From Actinomadura xylanilytica (GTDB lineage: Bacteria; Actinomycetota; Actinomycetes; Streptosporangiales; Streptosporangiaceae): 64,000 nucleotides of DNA. Position numbers and translations under genes: made by a program. Under the pieces are notes generated by a model that was not told where the DNA came from, made no database searches, and saw nothing but the letters and a program-made list of their open reading frames with translations. Of this stretch, positions 16,058 to 24,346 are shown in pieces (the stretch's first letter is position 1; each line of letters begins with the position of its first letter). The DNA lies in assembly GCF_030283145.1 (NCBI RefSeq), contig NZ_JASNWE010000006.1, positions 62,001 through 126,000 on the forward strand. The letters are read 5' to 3'.

Positions 16058-16804
16058 TCAGCGGGGTCCGGGAACGCCGCGGAACCGGAACGGCTCGGGC
16101 GTGCGGCCGGGGACGACGTACCAGGCCTCACCGGCACCTTCCCCGGCGAGGACGGACATGAACGCCTCGACGACGACGTCCACCTCCAGGACGGGGAAGC
16201 CGGTCTCGGCCAGGTGGTCCTTCAGCGGGACCAGGATCTCGGTGTCGGCGAACGAGGGGCACAGGGCGTTCACTCGGACCCCGTCGCCCGCGCAGGAGGG
16301 GCCGAGGGCGCGCACCAGGCCGACCACCGCCGCCTTGTTGGCGCCGTAGACGGGGTCGAACGGGGTGGCGGTGAGCCCGGCCATGCTGGCGGTCGCGATG
16401 ATGTCGCCGCCGCCGCGGGCGCGCAGCGCGGGCAGCGCCGCGTGCACGCCGTAGACGACGCCGTCGAGGTTGATGGCCATCGCGCGGCGGTACAGCCCGG
16501 GGTCGAAGTCGCCGTCGACGCCGCAGCCGCTGGCGATGCCCGCGTTCAGGAAGGCCAGGTCGAGCCCGCCGAAGCGGTCCACGGCGGCGGCGACCGCCGC
16601 CGCGCTGTCGGCGGGCTCGCGCACGTCGCAGTGGACGAACGCGCCGTCCAACTCCGCGGCGAGGGCCTCGCCGCGGTCGGCGTCGATGTCGGCGAGGACC
16701 GGCCGGACCCCCTCGCCGGCCAGCCGGCGGGCGACGGCCGCGCCGATCCCGTTCGACCCGCCCGTGATCAGGGCGACCTTGCCCGCGCCCTCGAACGCTC
16801 CCAT
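16058..16804 (-). CDS. SDR-family oxidoreductase
   Basis: 248 residues from ATG 16804, which has GGGGAG before it; a start 15 bases upstream is less well placed. The classical SDR features are complete: LITGGSNGIGAA (TGxxxGxG), LNAGIA, catalytic Ser in ATASMAG and YGANK (YxxxK). It should be an NAD(P)-dependent alcohol or 3-hydroxyacyl dehydrogenase. It is transcribed with the quinone oxidoreductase gene and divergently from an acyl-CoA dehydrogenase; a palindromic operator lies between the two starts, so a fatty-acid or related acyl-CoA role is plausible. Confidence 0.9.
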   Translation of the reverse strand: MGAFEGAGKVALITGGSNGIGAAVARRLAGEGVRPVLADIDADRGEALAAELDGAFVHCDVREPADSAAAVAAAVDRFGGLDLAFLNAGIASGCGVDGDFDPGLYRRAMAINLDGVVYGVHAALPALRARGGGDIIATASMAGLTATPFDPVYGANKAAVVGLVRALGPSCAGDGVRVNALCPSFADTEILVPLKDHLAETGFPVLEVDVVVEAFMSVLAGEGAGEAWYVVPGRTPEPFRFRGVPGPR

Positions 16805-16820
16805 GCCACTCCCCTGCACA

Positions 16821-16842
16821 AGTAACTGACTCGTCAGTTACT
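16821..16842. promoter_or_regulatory. TetR-type operator between SDR and acyl-CoA dehydrogenase genes
   Basis: AGTAACTGAC-TC-GTCAGTTACT is a perfect 10-bp inverted repeat. The -10 box TACTGT of the acyl-CoA dehydrogenase gene (16839-16844) overlaps its right arm, with 6 bases to the ATG at 16851. The likely ligand is the TetR protein encoded at 18071, the last gene of the rightward transcript. Binding would shut off both divergent transcripts. Confidence 0.8.
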
Positions 16843-16850
16843 GTAGCGGA

Positions 16851-18074
16851 ATGGACTTCGGTTTGAGCGCGCGAGCCCAGGATCATCTCGGCCGCCTCCA
16901 GGACTTCATGAACTCCCACGTCTACGCCGCCGAGCCGGTGTACGCCGCGCAGCGGCGCGAGCTGCGCGCGGACGGGCGCGAGCACACCGTCCCGCAGGTG
17001 GTCGAGGACCTCAAGGCCGAGGCGCGCGGACGCGGCCTGTGGAACCTCTTCCTGCCCGACAACGCGGACCCGGCGCACGGGCTGTCGGTCACCGACTACG
17101 CCTCGCTCGCCGAGATCACCGGCCGCTCCCCCCAGCTCGCGCCCGAGGCCATCAACTGCGCCGCGCCCGACACCGGCAACATGGAGGTCCTGCACCTGTT
17201 CGGCACCCCCGAGCAGAAGGAGCGGTGGCTCACCCCGCTGCTGGACGGCGAGATCCGCAGCGCGTTCGCGATGACCGAGCCGGACGTGGCCAGCTCCGAC
17301 GCCACCAACATCTCCACCAGCATCGTGCGGGACGGCGACCACTACATCGTCAACGGGCGCAAGTGGTGGATCAGCGGCACGGCCGACCCGCGCTGCAAGG
17401 TCATGATCGTGATGGGCAAGACCGACCCGGACGGGCACCCGTACCGGCAGCAGTCCATGGTGCTGGTGCCGATGGACGCCCCGGGCGTGCAGATCGTCCG
17501 GCCGCTGCCCGTCTTCGGCTACCAGGACCAGCACGGCCACTGCGAGATCACCTTCACCGACGTGCGGGTCCCGGTGGAGAACCTGGTCGGCGAGGAGGGC
17601 GGCGGGTTCGCCATCGCGCAGGCCCGGCTCGGGCCCGGCCGCATCCACCACTGCATGCGCGCGATCGGCATGGCCGAGCGGGCGCTGGAGCTGATGTGCG
17701 AGCGCGCGGTGTCGCGGGTGGCGTTCGGCGGGCCGCTGGCCAGGCAGGGTGTGGTCCGGCAGCAGATCGCCGAGTCCCGGATGGCGATCGAGCAGGCCCG
17801 GCTGCTGACCCTCAAGACCGCGTGGCTGATCGACAAGGAGGGCGTGCAGGCCGCCCGGTCGGAGGTCGCCGCGATCAAGGTGATCGCCCCGCGGGTCGCG
17901 CTGGAGGTGGTCGACCGGGCCATCCAGGTGCACGGCGGCGCCGGGGTCTCCGACGACACCCCGCTGGCCGCGATGTGGGCCGGGCTGCGCACGCTGCGGC
18001 TGGCCGACGGCCCGGACGAGGTGCACGTCCGGTCGGTCGCCCGCGCCGAGCTGGGCGGGTACCTCGGCAAATGA
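16851..18074 (+). CDS. Acyl-CoA dehydrogenase
   Basis: 407 residues with the standard three-domain fold. Visible motifs include AFAMTEPDVASSDATN (flavin/substrate loop), the middle beta domain with HYIVNGRKWWISG, and the C-terminal helical segment IQVHGGAGVSDDTPLAAMW. It should oxidise an acyl-CoA with FAD and pass electrons to ETF. It overlaps the TetR gene by 4 bases. The transcript appears leaderless (TACTGT, 6 bases, ATG). Slightly longer than short-chain ACADs; it resembles the ACAD10/11-like or FadE-type branch. Substrate unknown. Confidence 0.92.
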   Translation: MDFGLSARAQDHLGRLQDFMNSHVYAAEPVYAAQRRELRADGREHTVPQVVEDLKAEARGRGLWNLFLPDNADPAHGLSVTDYASLAEITGRSPQLAPEAINCAAPDTGNMEVLHLFGTPEQKERWLTPLLDGEIRSAFAMTEPDVASSDATNISTSIVRDGDHYIVNGRKWWISGTADPRCKVMIVMGKTDPDGHPYRQQSMVLVPMDAPGVQIVRPLPVFGYQDQHGHCEITFTDVRVPVENLVGEEGGGFAIAQARLGPGRIHHCMRAIGMAERALELMCERAVSRVAFGGPLARQGVVRQQIAESRMAIEQARLLTLKTAWLIDKEGVQAARSEVAAIKVIAPRVALEVVDRAIQVHGGAGVSDDTPLAAMWAGLRTLRLADGPDEVHVRSVARAELGGYLGK

Positions 18075-18745
18075 CCGATCTCACGGGGGACGCGGAACCG
18101 GGTGTGCGGCGGCGGATGCCGTACGCCCGGCGGCGCGAGCAGCTGCTCCAGGTGGCGCTGGAGGAGTTCGGACGGCGCGGCTACCACCTGACCCAGATGG
18201 AGCACGTGGCGGCGGCGGCGCAGGTGTCCAAGGCGCTGCTCTACCAGCACTTCGTCTCCAAGGAGGAGCTGTTCGCCGAGGTGACCGAGGCGGTCGTCGC
18301 CGAGCTCACCGCGCGGCTGAACGCGGCCGTGCTCGCCGAGCAGGACTCGATGGAGGGCATCCGGGCGATGATCCGGGTGCTGTTCGACTACGCCACCGCC
18401 GAGCCGGACGCCTGGGCGCTGGTGATACGGCATCTGGACAAGCCCGAGGTCGGGCTCGAGCTGCGCGAACTGCGGGAACGGCTCGGCACCGCGTTCGCCG
18501 ACCTGCTGCTGCGCCGCCGCCGCGCCGACCCGGCGCTGTCGCCCGCCGCGCTCGCGGTCAACGAGAGCCGGGCGCGACTGCTGGTGCCGCTGATGTACGG
18601 CTCGATGCTGTCGATGGTGTCGTGGTGGCTGGAGCACCCCGACACCGCCCGCGACCGCGCCGAGCAGATGGCGGTGGAGTTCATCTGGCTCGGCCTGGAC
18701 CGGCTCCGCACGGGCGAGCGCCTCGACCGGCCGCAGCACACCTAG
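18071..18745 (+). CDS. TetR-family regulator of the acyl-CoA dehydrogenase pair
   Basis: 224 residues. The N-terminal helix-turn-helix spans about residues 18-65 (EEFGRRGYHLTQMEHVAAAA, then KALLYQHFVSKEELFAEV). The ligand domain is helical with no recognised signature. Its ATG overlaps the acyl-CoA dehydrogenase stop, so it is made with that enzyme and probably represses both directions through the 16821-16842 palindrome. The inducer is likely an acyl-CoA or related compound, which is inference from context. Confidence 0.9.
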   Translation: MTDLTGDAEPGVRRRMPYARRREQLLQVALEEFGRRGYHLTQMEHVAAAAQVSKALLYQHFVSKEELFAEVTEAVVAELTARLNAAVLAEQDSMEGIRAMIRVLFDYATAEPDAWALVIRHLDKPEVGLELRELRERLGTAFADLLLRRRRADPALSPAALAVNESRARLLVPLMYGSMLSMVSWWLEHPDTARDRAEQMAVEFIWLGLDRLRTGERLDRPQHT

Positions 18746-18885
18746 CGCGGGTCGGCAAAGACTCGGCCACGCGGCTCCCGCTGGTCACGGTGCTGCCGGT
18801 GAGATGACCTGCCCGGAACAATCGTGCGCGGGGTGATCATGCCTCGTGCGGCGGTCCGCACACGGCCGTTTCCCTCAAACGAGAG

Positions 18886-18920
18886 CGGCGGCCGGGGACG
18901 CAATGCGTCCCCGGCCGCCG
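18886..18920 (-). terminator. Hairpin terminator of the cold-shock gene
   Basis: CGGCGGCCGGGGACGCA and its complement face each other around one base (17-bp arms, with the inner pairs forming the loop in practice), 20 bases after the cold-shock stop. On the minus strand CTCTCGTTTG follows. The strand 18746-18885 holds no gene I can support. Confidence 0.75.
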
Positions 18921-18939
18921 TCGCGAAGCCACGTGAGGC

Positions 18940-19146
18940 TTAGAGCGGGTAAACGCCCTCGGCCTGCGGGCCCTTGGCGCCCTGGGTGGTCTCGAACCCG
19001 ACGCGCTGGTTCTCCTCCAGGCTGCGGTAGCCGCTGCTGGCGATCGCCGAGTAGTGCACGAACACGTCGGGACCGCCGCCGTCCGGGGCGATGAACCCGA
19101 AGCCCTTCTCGGCGTTGAACCACTTCACGGTGCCCTCTTGGGCCAT
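18940..19146 (-). CDS. Cold-shock protein, CspA family
   Basis: 68 residues, the full length of a single cold-shock domain. RNP-1 is KGFGFI and RNP-2 is VFVHYSAI; GTVKWFNAEKG opens the fold. It binds single-stranded nucleic acid and acts as an RNA chaperone. The start is ATG 19146 with GAAGGAGAAGAG-type ribosome site upstream; the frame extends further 5' but that part is leader. It is monocistronic, with a long 5' region and a strong terminator. Confidence 0.97.
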   Translation of the reverse strand: MAQEGTVKWFNAEKGFGFIAPDGGGPDVFVHYSAIASSGYRSLEENQRVGFETTQGAKGPQAEGVYPL

Positions 19147-19330
19147 GATCTCTTCTCCTTCGGTGAAGCTCACCGGCCACCACTGCGGTGACCGGGGCTG
19201 CATGCGGACCTTGTCCCACATTCACCGGATCTTCCGGAGAAGTAGAAAACGCCCGCTGTCAAGAAACTTCCGCGGGCGCTTCGTTGAGCAAACGTTCGAG
19301 GAAACTACGACTGCAACACTCCTATCGTAA
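19147..19330 (-). promoter_or_regulatory. Long leader and probable promoter of the cold-shock gene
   Basis: TTGACA on the minus strand at 19262-19257 is the best -35 match, with a T-rich spacer after it and no clear -10. The transcribed leader would exceed 90 bases and contains the small inverted repeat CCGGAAGATCCGG. Long structured leaders are usual for csp genes, but temperature control cannot be read from the sequence. Confidence 0.4.
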
Positions 19331-19375
19331 CCGATGGGCACCGGGTGTGGCATCCAACACGCCTTTCCCTTTCGC

Positions 19376-20653
19376 TCACCGCGACCGCTCCCCCGTCCCC
19401 CCGGTGAGCGCGTCCAGGGCCGCCGCCGCGCGGTGGCAGTCGTGGAAGGTGCAGTAGAGCGGGACGGGCGCGAACCGCACCACGTCGGGCTCGCGGGCGT
19501 CGGCGATCACGCCCGCCGCCGCGGCCAGCCGCGCGACCAGTCCGCCGGCGTCCGGGACGCGGATCGACAGCTGCGCGCCGCGCGCCGCCGGGTCCGCCGG
19601 GGTGATCATCCGGACACCCCGGGCGGCCGCGAGCCGGGCCGCCAGGTACCCGGTGAGGCGCTCGCTCTTGGCCCGCAGCGCGGCCATCCCGGCCCGGTCG
19701 AAGATCTCCAGGGAGGCCAGCACCGGCGCCAGCGCCAGGATCGGCGGGTTGGACACCTGCCAGGCGTCGGCGGAGGCGGGCGGCCGGATGCCGGGCTCCA
19801 TCCGGAACCGGACGGCCCGTTCGGTCCCCCACCAGCCCGACAGCCTGGGCACCGAGGCGTCCCGCACGTGCCGTTCGTGGACGAAGCACCCGGCGACCGC
19901 GCCGGGCCCGGAGTTGAGGTACTTGTAGGTGCACCAGGCGGCGAAGTCGACGTCCCAGTCGTGCAGGCGCAGCGGCACGTTCCCGGCGGCGTGCGCGAGG
20001 TCCCAGCCGACCACCGCGCCGGCGGCCCGGCCCGCCTTGGTGATCTCCGGGATGTCCATGAGCTGGCCGGTCAGGTAGTTGACGCCGCCGAGCAGGAGCA
20101 GCGCGACGCGGTCGCCCTCGCGTTCGAGGAGGTCCGCGACGTCCTCGGTGCGCAGGTGCTCCTCACCGTCGCGGGGGCGCAGCCGCACCACGGTCTGCGC
20201 CGGGTCCAGGCCGTGGTGCACGGCCTGGCTCGCCACCGCGTACGAGTCGGACGGGAACGCGCTGTCCTCGATGACGATGCGGGTGCGCGTCCCGGCGGGC
20301 CGGTAGAAGCTGGCCATCATCATGTGCAGGTTGACCGTCAGGGTGTTCATCGCGACGACCTCGTGCGGCAGGGCGCCGACGAGGCGGGCGGCGGGCTCCC
20401 GGAGCAGCTCGTGGTAGTCGACCCACGGACGGCGTGCCCGGGTGTGGCCCTCGACGCCCAGCCCGGCCCAGTCCTCGAGCTCCTCCCGCAGCAGCCCGGC
20501 GACCGTCCTCGGCTGGAGGCCGAGGGAGTTGCCGGCGAGGTAGGCCGACTCCGCGTACGTCCCGCCGGGCGCGGGCGGGACGAGGAACTCCCCGCGCCGC
20601 GTGGGCAGCGGGTCGGTCTCGTCGAGCCGCAGCGCCTCCTGTTCCGCCGTCAT
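19376..20653 (-). CDS. kynU: Kynureninase
   Basis: 425 residues, normal for the family. The fold-type I PLP domain includes YLAGNSLGLQPRTV near the N terminus, GWDLAHAAGNVPLRLHDWDV, and the PLP-lysine motif AWCTYKYLNSGPG. It cleaves kynurenine to anthranilate, or 3-hydroxykynurenine to 3-hydroxyanthranilate, plus alanine. It overlaps the upstream decarboxylase gene by 4 bases (ATGA) and is the last gene of a seven-gene run. Its position with 3-hydroxyanthranilate genes suggests 3-hydroxykynurenine as the physiological substrate. Confidence 0.95.
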   Translation of the reverse strand: MTAEQEALRLDETDPLPTRRGEFLVPPAPGGTYAESAYLAGNSLGLQPRTVAGLLREELEDWAGLGVEGHTRARRPWVDYHELLREPAARLVGALPHEVVAMNTLTVNLHMMMASFYRPAGTRTRIVIEDSAFPSDSYAVASQAVHHGLDPAQTVVRLRPRDGEEHLRTEDVADLLEREGDRVALLLLGGVNYLTGQLMDIPEITKAGRAAGAVVGWDLAHAAGNVPLRLHDWDVDFAAWCTYKYLNSGPGAVAGCFVHERHVRDASVPRLSGWWGTERAVRFRMEPGIRPPASADAWQVSNPPILALAPVLASLEIFDRAGMAALRAKSERLTGYLAARLAAARGVRMITPADPAARGAQLSIRVPDAGGLVARLAAAAGVIADAREPDVVRFAPVPLYCTFHDCHRAAAALDALTGGTGERSR

Positions 20654-21669
20654 GCCGGGGTCCCCTCCTTCGTGCGGGCCGGTTCGAAGAACGCGCGGGC
20701 GTTGCCGCCCAGCAGGAGCGCGCGTTCGGCGTCGTCCAGCCCGGGGCAGGCGCGGATGGCCGCGCCCGGGTCCTTCTCCCCCAGCGGGAACGGGTAGTCG
20801 GTGCCGAGCATGACCCGGCCCGTGCCCATCACCTCGACCAGCAGCCGCAGCGCCCGCGGGTCGAAGACCGCCGAGTCGACGTGGAAGCGGTGGGTGTACT
20901 CCGACGGGGGGCGCGGCGAGTCGGCGCGGACGATGTCGCGGTTGTGCCAGGCGTTGTCGGCGCGGCCGAGGAGGAAGGCGAAGCTGCCGCCGCCGTGGCA
21001 GAAGCACAGCCGCAGCGACGCGGGGATGCGCTCGAACGCGCCCGACAGCATCAGTCCGAGGATGCTGAGCTGCGTCTCGGCGGGCATCCCGGCGAGCCAG
21101 GGCAGCATGTGGCCGCGCATCCGGTCGGCGCCCAGCATGTCCCACGGGTGGGCCAGGACGGGCAGCCCGATGCGGGCGCAGTGCGCGAGGAACTCCACGA
21201 TCCCCGGGTCGTCGAGGTTGCGGTCGCCGACGTGGTTGCCGATGTGCACGCCGCGGTGCCCGGCGGCGGCGGCCCGGGTGGCGGCCTCGCAGGCGAGCCG
21301 GGTGTCCTGGAGCGGCACCTGGCACAGCGGCAGCAGCCGGTCCGGGGCGTCCGCGCAGTAGGCGAGGATCCGGTCGTTCACCAGGTCGCACCAGTCGGCG
21401 GCGCGGGACGGCGGGGCGGCGTACCCGAACATCAGCGGGGTGGACGAGACGGCCTGCGCGTCGACGCCGGAGGCGTCCATGTCGGCCAGCCGCCGGGCCG
21501 GGTCCCAGAGCCCCGGGTCGACCGGGCGGTACTCGTCGTCGCCGCTCATCATCATCCCGGTGCCGTCGCGGTGGACGCGCAGCCATGGCGCGCCGGCGTC
21601 GGCGATCATGCTTCCCTCAGCGCGGGTGAGCCGGGGGAAGACGTGCGCGTGGACGTCGAAGACGGTCAC
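20650..21669 (-). CDS. 2-amino-3-carboxymuconate-6-semialdehyde decarboxylase (ACMSD)
   Basis: 339 residues, an amidohydrolase-fold decarboxylase. The zinc ligands are seen as FDVHAHVFP (HxH) at the N terminus, HIGNHV, PVLAHPWDM and the terminal Asp in MLGTDYPFP. It decarboxylates the unstable ring-cleavage product of 3-hydroxyanthranilate to 2-aminomuconate semialdehyde, diverting it from quinolinate. It overlaps kynU by 4 bases and follows the dioxygenase gene by 87 bases. NbaD of the 2-nitrobenzoate pathway is the closest named functional counterpart I can cite. Confidence 0.93.
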   Translation of the reverse strand: MTVFDVHAHVFPRLTRAEGSMIADAGAPWLRVHRDGTGMMMSGDDEYRPVDPGLWDPARRLADMDASGVDAQAVSSTPLMFGYAAPPSRAADWCDLVNDRILAYCADAPDRLLPLCQVPLQDTRLACEAATRAAAAGHRGVHIGNHVGDRNLDDPGIVEFLAHCARIGLPVLAHPWDMLGADRMRGHMLPWLAGMPAETQLSILGLMLSGAFERIPASLRLCFCHGGGSFAFLLGRADNAWHNRDIVRADSPRPPSEYTHRFHVDSAVFDPRALRLLVEVMGTGRVMLGTDYPFPLGEKDPGAAIRACPGLDDAERALLLGGNARAFFEPARTKEGTPA

Positions 21670-21756
21670 GGGGTCCTCCTTGATCGGGCATGCTCCGCGG
21701 TCCCGCGGGCCCCGGCGGGGCCGGTGGGCGGTGCGGGGCGGGTCGTGCGGGACGGG

Positions 21757-22338
21757 TCAGCCGCGGGGCAGCGCCACGGGCGTCATGGTGTCGGGCCACT
21801 GCTTGCCCGGGTGCGTGGCGCCGCAGTTCGGGCAGGTGCGGTCGCCGTCGTAGAAGCCCTGGAAGACCGGCGGCAGGTCGTCGACGATCGACCGGACCTG
21901 GAGCTCGGCGCGGTGCACCAGGTGGTGGCATCCGGTGCAGTACCACTCGAACGCCTCGCGGGTGCCCTCGGGCCGCGGGATCTCCACGACCAGGCCGATC
22001 GAGCCGGGGACCGGGCGCTGCGGGGAGTGCCGCACGTGCGGCGGGAGCAGGAAGACGTCGCCCTCGTTGATCTGCACGTCGACCGGCGGGCGGCCCTCCT
22101 CCTCCATCACGCGCAGCACCATGCCGCCCTCGACCTGGTAGAAGAACTCCTCGGTCGGGTCGTCGTGGAAGTCGGTGCGCTGGTTGGGGCCGCCGACCAC
22201 CATCACGATCAGGCCCGACTCGTCCCAGACCTGGACGTTGCCCACCGGCGGCCTGAGCAGGTGGCGGTGCTCGTCGATCCACGCCTCGAAGTTGAAGGGC
22301 CGCCCGAACGACAGCCCCGGCAGGGTGGTACCGGTCAT
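21757..22338 (-). CDS. 3-hydroxyanthranilate 3,4-dioxygenase
   Basis: 193 residues. The cupin domain has the metal site region QRTDFHDDPTEEFFYQVEG, and the C terminus bears a rubredoxin-like metal site built from CTGCHH and CPNCGATHPG, as in bacterial HAO enzymes. It opens the ring of 3-hydroxyanthranilate with O2 and Fe(II). The ATG overlaps the stop of the RidA-type gene by 4 bases. It supplies the substrate for the ACMSD encoded next. Confidence 0.95.
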   Translation of the reverse strand: MTGTTLPGLSFGRPFNFEAWIDEHRHLLRPPVGNVQVWDESGLIVMVVGGPNQRTDFHDDPTEEFFYQVEGGMVLRVMEEEGRPPVDVQINEGDVFLLPPHVRHSPQRPVPGSIGLVVEIPRPEGTREAFEWYCTGCHHLVHRAELQVRSIVDDLPPVFQGFYDGDRTCPNCGATHPGKQWPDTMTPVALPRG

Positions 22339-22778
22339 GCCTCGTGCTCCTCACCGGTGGACGGGGCCTGCGGGACGTGCGCCACGCAGGCGATCTCGAC
22401 GAGCAGGTGCGGGTGCGGGAGCTGGTGGACGGCGACGGTGGTGCGGGCCGGGCCGGTCTCGTCGAAGTACTCGCCGTAGACCTCGTTGTAACCGCCGAAG
22501 TCGTTCATGCTGACCAGGTAGGCGGTGACGTTGACGACGTCGGACAGGTCGCCGCCGGCGGCGCGCAGCAGGTCGCGGACGTTCTCGATGACGGCGCGGG
22601 TCTGCGCGCGGACGTCCAGGTCGGTGACGCCCATCGCGTCGGCGGCGGCCCCGGCGAACGTGCCGTCGGGGCGGCGCGAGCTCGTCCCGGACACGAACAG
22701 CAGGTCTCCCGCCCGCTTGACGTGCGGGAAGCGCCCGCGCGGCGCGGCCATGCCCTCCACCCGGATCGCGTCGCTCAC
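22335..22778 (-). CDS. RidA/YjgF-family 2-aminomuconate deaminase
   Basis: 147 residues from GTG 22778, which overlaps the stop of the upstream gene (GTGA). RidA-family features include RAGDLLFVSGTSSRRPDG, TRAVIENVRDLLRAAG and the C-terminal PHLLVEIACVAHV. In this context it is best read as the 2-aminomuconate deaminase step (NbaF/AmnD role), releasing ammonia to give 4-oxalocrotonate. A generic imine deaminase function is the alternative; position between dioxygenase and decarboxylase genes favours the pathway role. Confidence 0.85.
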   Translation of the reverse strand: MSDAIRVEGMAAPRGRFPHVKRAGDLLFVSGTSSRRPDGTFAGAAADAMGVTDLDVRAQTRAVIENVRDLLRAAGGDLSDVVNVTAYLVSMNDFGGYNEVYGEYFDETGPARTTVAVHQLPHPHLLVEIACVAHVPQAPSTGEEHEA

Positions 22779-23533
22779 CGCGTCGTCACCTCCGCGGCGC
22801 CGAGGCCGGCGGCGGTGACCCGCACGTGCGCGTCCTTGGGCAGCGGGACGGCGGCGGTGGCCGCGCCCGCGAGGACGACCCAGCCGGGTTCCAGGGCGAT
22901 CCCGGCGTCGTGGGCGAGCCGCGCGGCGGCACGCAACGACCGGACCGGGTCGCCGAGGATCGCGGCGGACGAGCCGGTCTGGACGACCCGGCCGTCGATC
23001 TCCATGATCATCCCGAGGTTGGACAGATCGCCCGCCGCGCGCGGGTCGTGCCAGCCGCCCAAGCCGAACCCGGCCGCGGACGCGTTGTCGGCGATCACGT
23101 CGGGGAGGGTGAACTCGAAGCCCTCGTAGCGCGAGTCGAGCACCTCGAAGCCGACCGCGACGCCGGCGACCGCCGCGTCCACGTCGGCGGGCGAGCGGAC
23201 CTCGCGGCCGATGAGGAAGGCGATCTCCGGCTCGATCCGGGGGTGGACGAGACCGGACACCTCCAGGACGGGCCCGGCCAGCATCGCGTCGGTGAGCAGC
23301 CCCCAGATGACGTCGTCGACGCCCATCTGGATCATCTTGGCGCGGCTGGTGAAGCCCATCTTGACGCCCGCGAGGCGCTCGCCGCGGGCGCACCGGCGGC
23401 CGATCACGTCGCGCTGCACCCGGTAGGCGGTGCCGACGTCCAGCGGCTCGGACGCGGTCAGCTTGGGGATCGCGCGGGCGTCCCGCGCCGCCGCGTCGAG
23501 GGCGGCGGCCAGGGCTCCGACACTGCGCCTCAT
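22775..23533 (-). CDS. 4-oxalocrotonate decarboxylase (2-keto-4-pentenoate hydratase fold)
   Basis: 252 residues of the FAH-related hydratase/decarboxylase family. The family core is visible in GVKMGFTSRAKMIQMGV, PRIEPEIAFLIGREV (metal-binding Glu pair) and DVIADNASAAGFGLGG. In meta-cleavage pathways this paralogue decarboxylates 4-oxalocrotonate to 2-oxopent-4-enoate in a complex with the hydratase, whose gene overlaps upstream by 4 bases. Which of the two adjacent paralogues is decarboxylase and which hydratase is inferred from similarity pattern and order. Confidence 0.85.
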   Translation of the reverse strand: MRRSVGALAAALDAAARDARAIPKLTASEPLDVGTAYRVQRDVIGRRCARGERLAGVKMGFTSRAKMIQMGVDDVIWGLLTDAMLAGPVLEVSGLVHPRIEPEIAFLIGREVRSPADVDAAVAGVAVGFEVLDSRYEGFEFTLPDVIADNASAAGFGLGGWHDPRAAGDLSNLGMIMEIDGRVVQTGSSAAILGDPVRSLRAAARLAHDAGIALEPGWVVLAGAATAAVPLPKDAHVRVTAAGLGAAEVTTR

Positions 23534-24336
23534 CGGTCCTCCTCTTTGGCGAACGCGACGCGCACGTCGCCGAGCCCGCCGATGCGGGCCTCCAGCACGT
23601 CGCCCGGGACGACCGGCACCACGGGGCCGAGCGCGCCGGTCAGGACGGTGTCGCCCGCGCGCAGCGGGCGGCCGACGCGGACGAGGGTGTCGGCGAGCCA
23701 CAGCGCGGCGTTCAGCGGGTGGCCGAGGCAGGCGGCGCCGGTGCCGGTCGAGACCTGCTCGCCGCGGCGCTCCAGCACCATGCCGCAACCCCGCAGGTCG
23801 ACGTCCCCGAGCGCGGTGGGGCGGTTGCCGAGCACGTACATGCCGGAGGAGGCGTTGTCGGCGACGGTGTCGGCGAGCGTGATGTCCCAGTCGCGGACGC
23901 GGCTGCCCACCACCTCGACGGCGGGCAGCGCGAACGCGGTCGCGCGGATCAGGTCGGCGGCGGTGTGCCGCTCGTGGGTCAGGTCGCGGTCCAGCACGAG
24001 CGCGACCTCCGCCTCGGCCCTCGGCTGGAGGACGGCGCCGGCCGGGATCTCCGCGCCGTCCGGGACGGCCATGTCGGCGAACAGCATGCCGAAGTCGGGG
24101 CTGCCGACGCCGAGCTGGGCCTGCACCGCGCGCGAGGTGAGCCCGATCTTGCGTCCGGTGAGCCTGCGGCCCTCGCCGAGCCAGTGCCCGGTGAGGCGCT
24201 CCTGGACGGCGTAGGCGGCGTCCGCCGTGCCGATCAGGTCGCGGACGGGCGGGCACGGGACGCCCGAGGCGTAGGCCCCGAGGATGCGGTCGGCCGCCGC
24301 GCCGATCGCGGAGGTCTGTGTCTCTGCCGTGGTCAC
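23530..24336 (-). CDS. 2-oxopent-4-enoate hydratase
   Basis: 268 residues from GTG 24336 (GAGCGAG upstream); a longer frame to 24435 overlaps the dehydrogenase gene and is unlikely. Core motifs are GRKIGLTSRAVQAQLGV, QPRAEAEVALVLDRDL and DTVADNASSGMYVLGN. It hydrates 2-oxopent-4-enoate to 4-hydroxy-2-oxovalerate. The aldolase and acetaldehyde dehydrogenase that normally finish this route are not in the window. Overlap with the decarboxylase gene supports formation of the usual two-enzyme complex. Confidence 0.87.
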   Translation of the reverse strand: MTTAETQTSAIGAAADRILGAYASGVPCPPVRDLIGTADAAYAVQERLTGHWLGEGRRLTGRKIGLTSRAVQAQLGVGSPDFGMLFADMAVPDGAEIPAGAVLQPRAEAEVALVLDRDLTHERHTAADLIRATAFALPAVEVVGSRVRDWDITLADTVADNASSGMYVLGNRPTALGDVDLRGCGMVLERRGEQVSTGTGAACLGHPLNAALWLADTLVRVGRPLRAGDTVLTGALGPVVPVVPGDVLEARIGGLGDVRVAFAKEEDR

Positions 24337-24346
24337 TGGCTCGCTC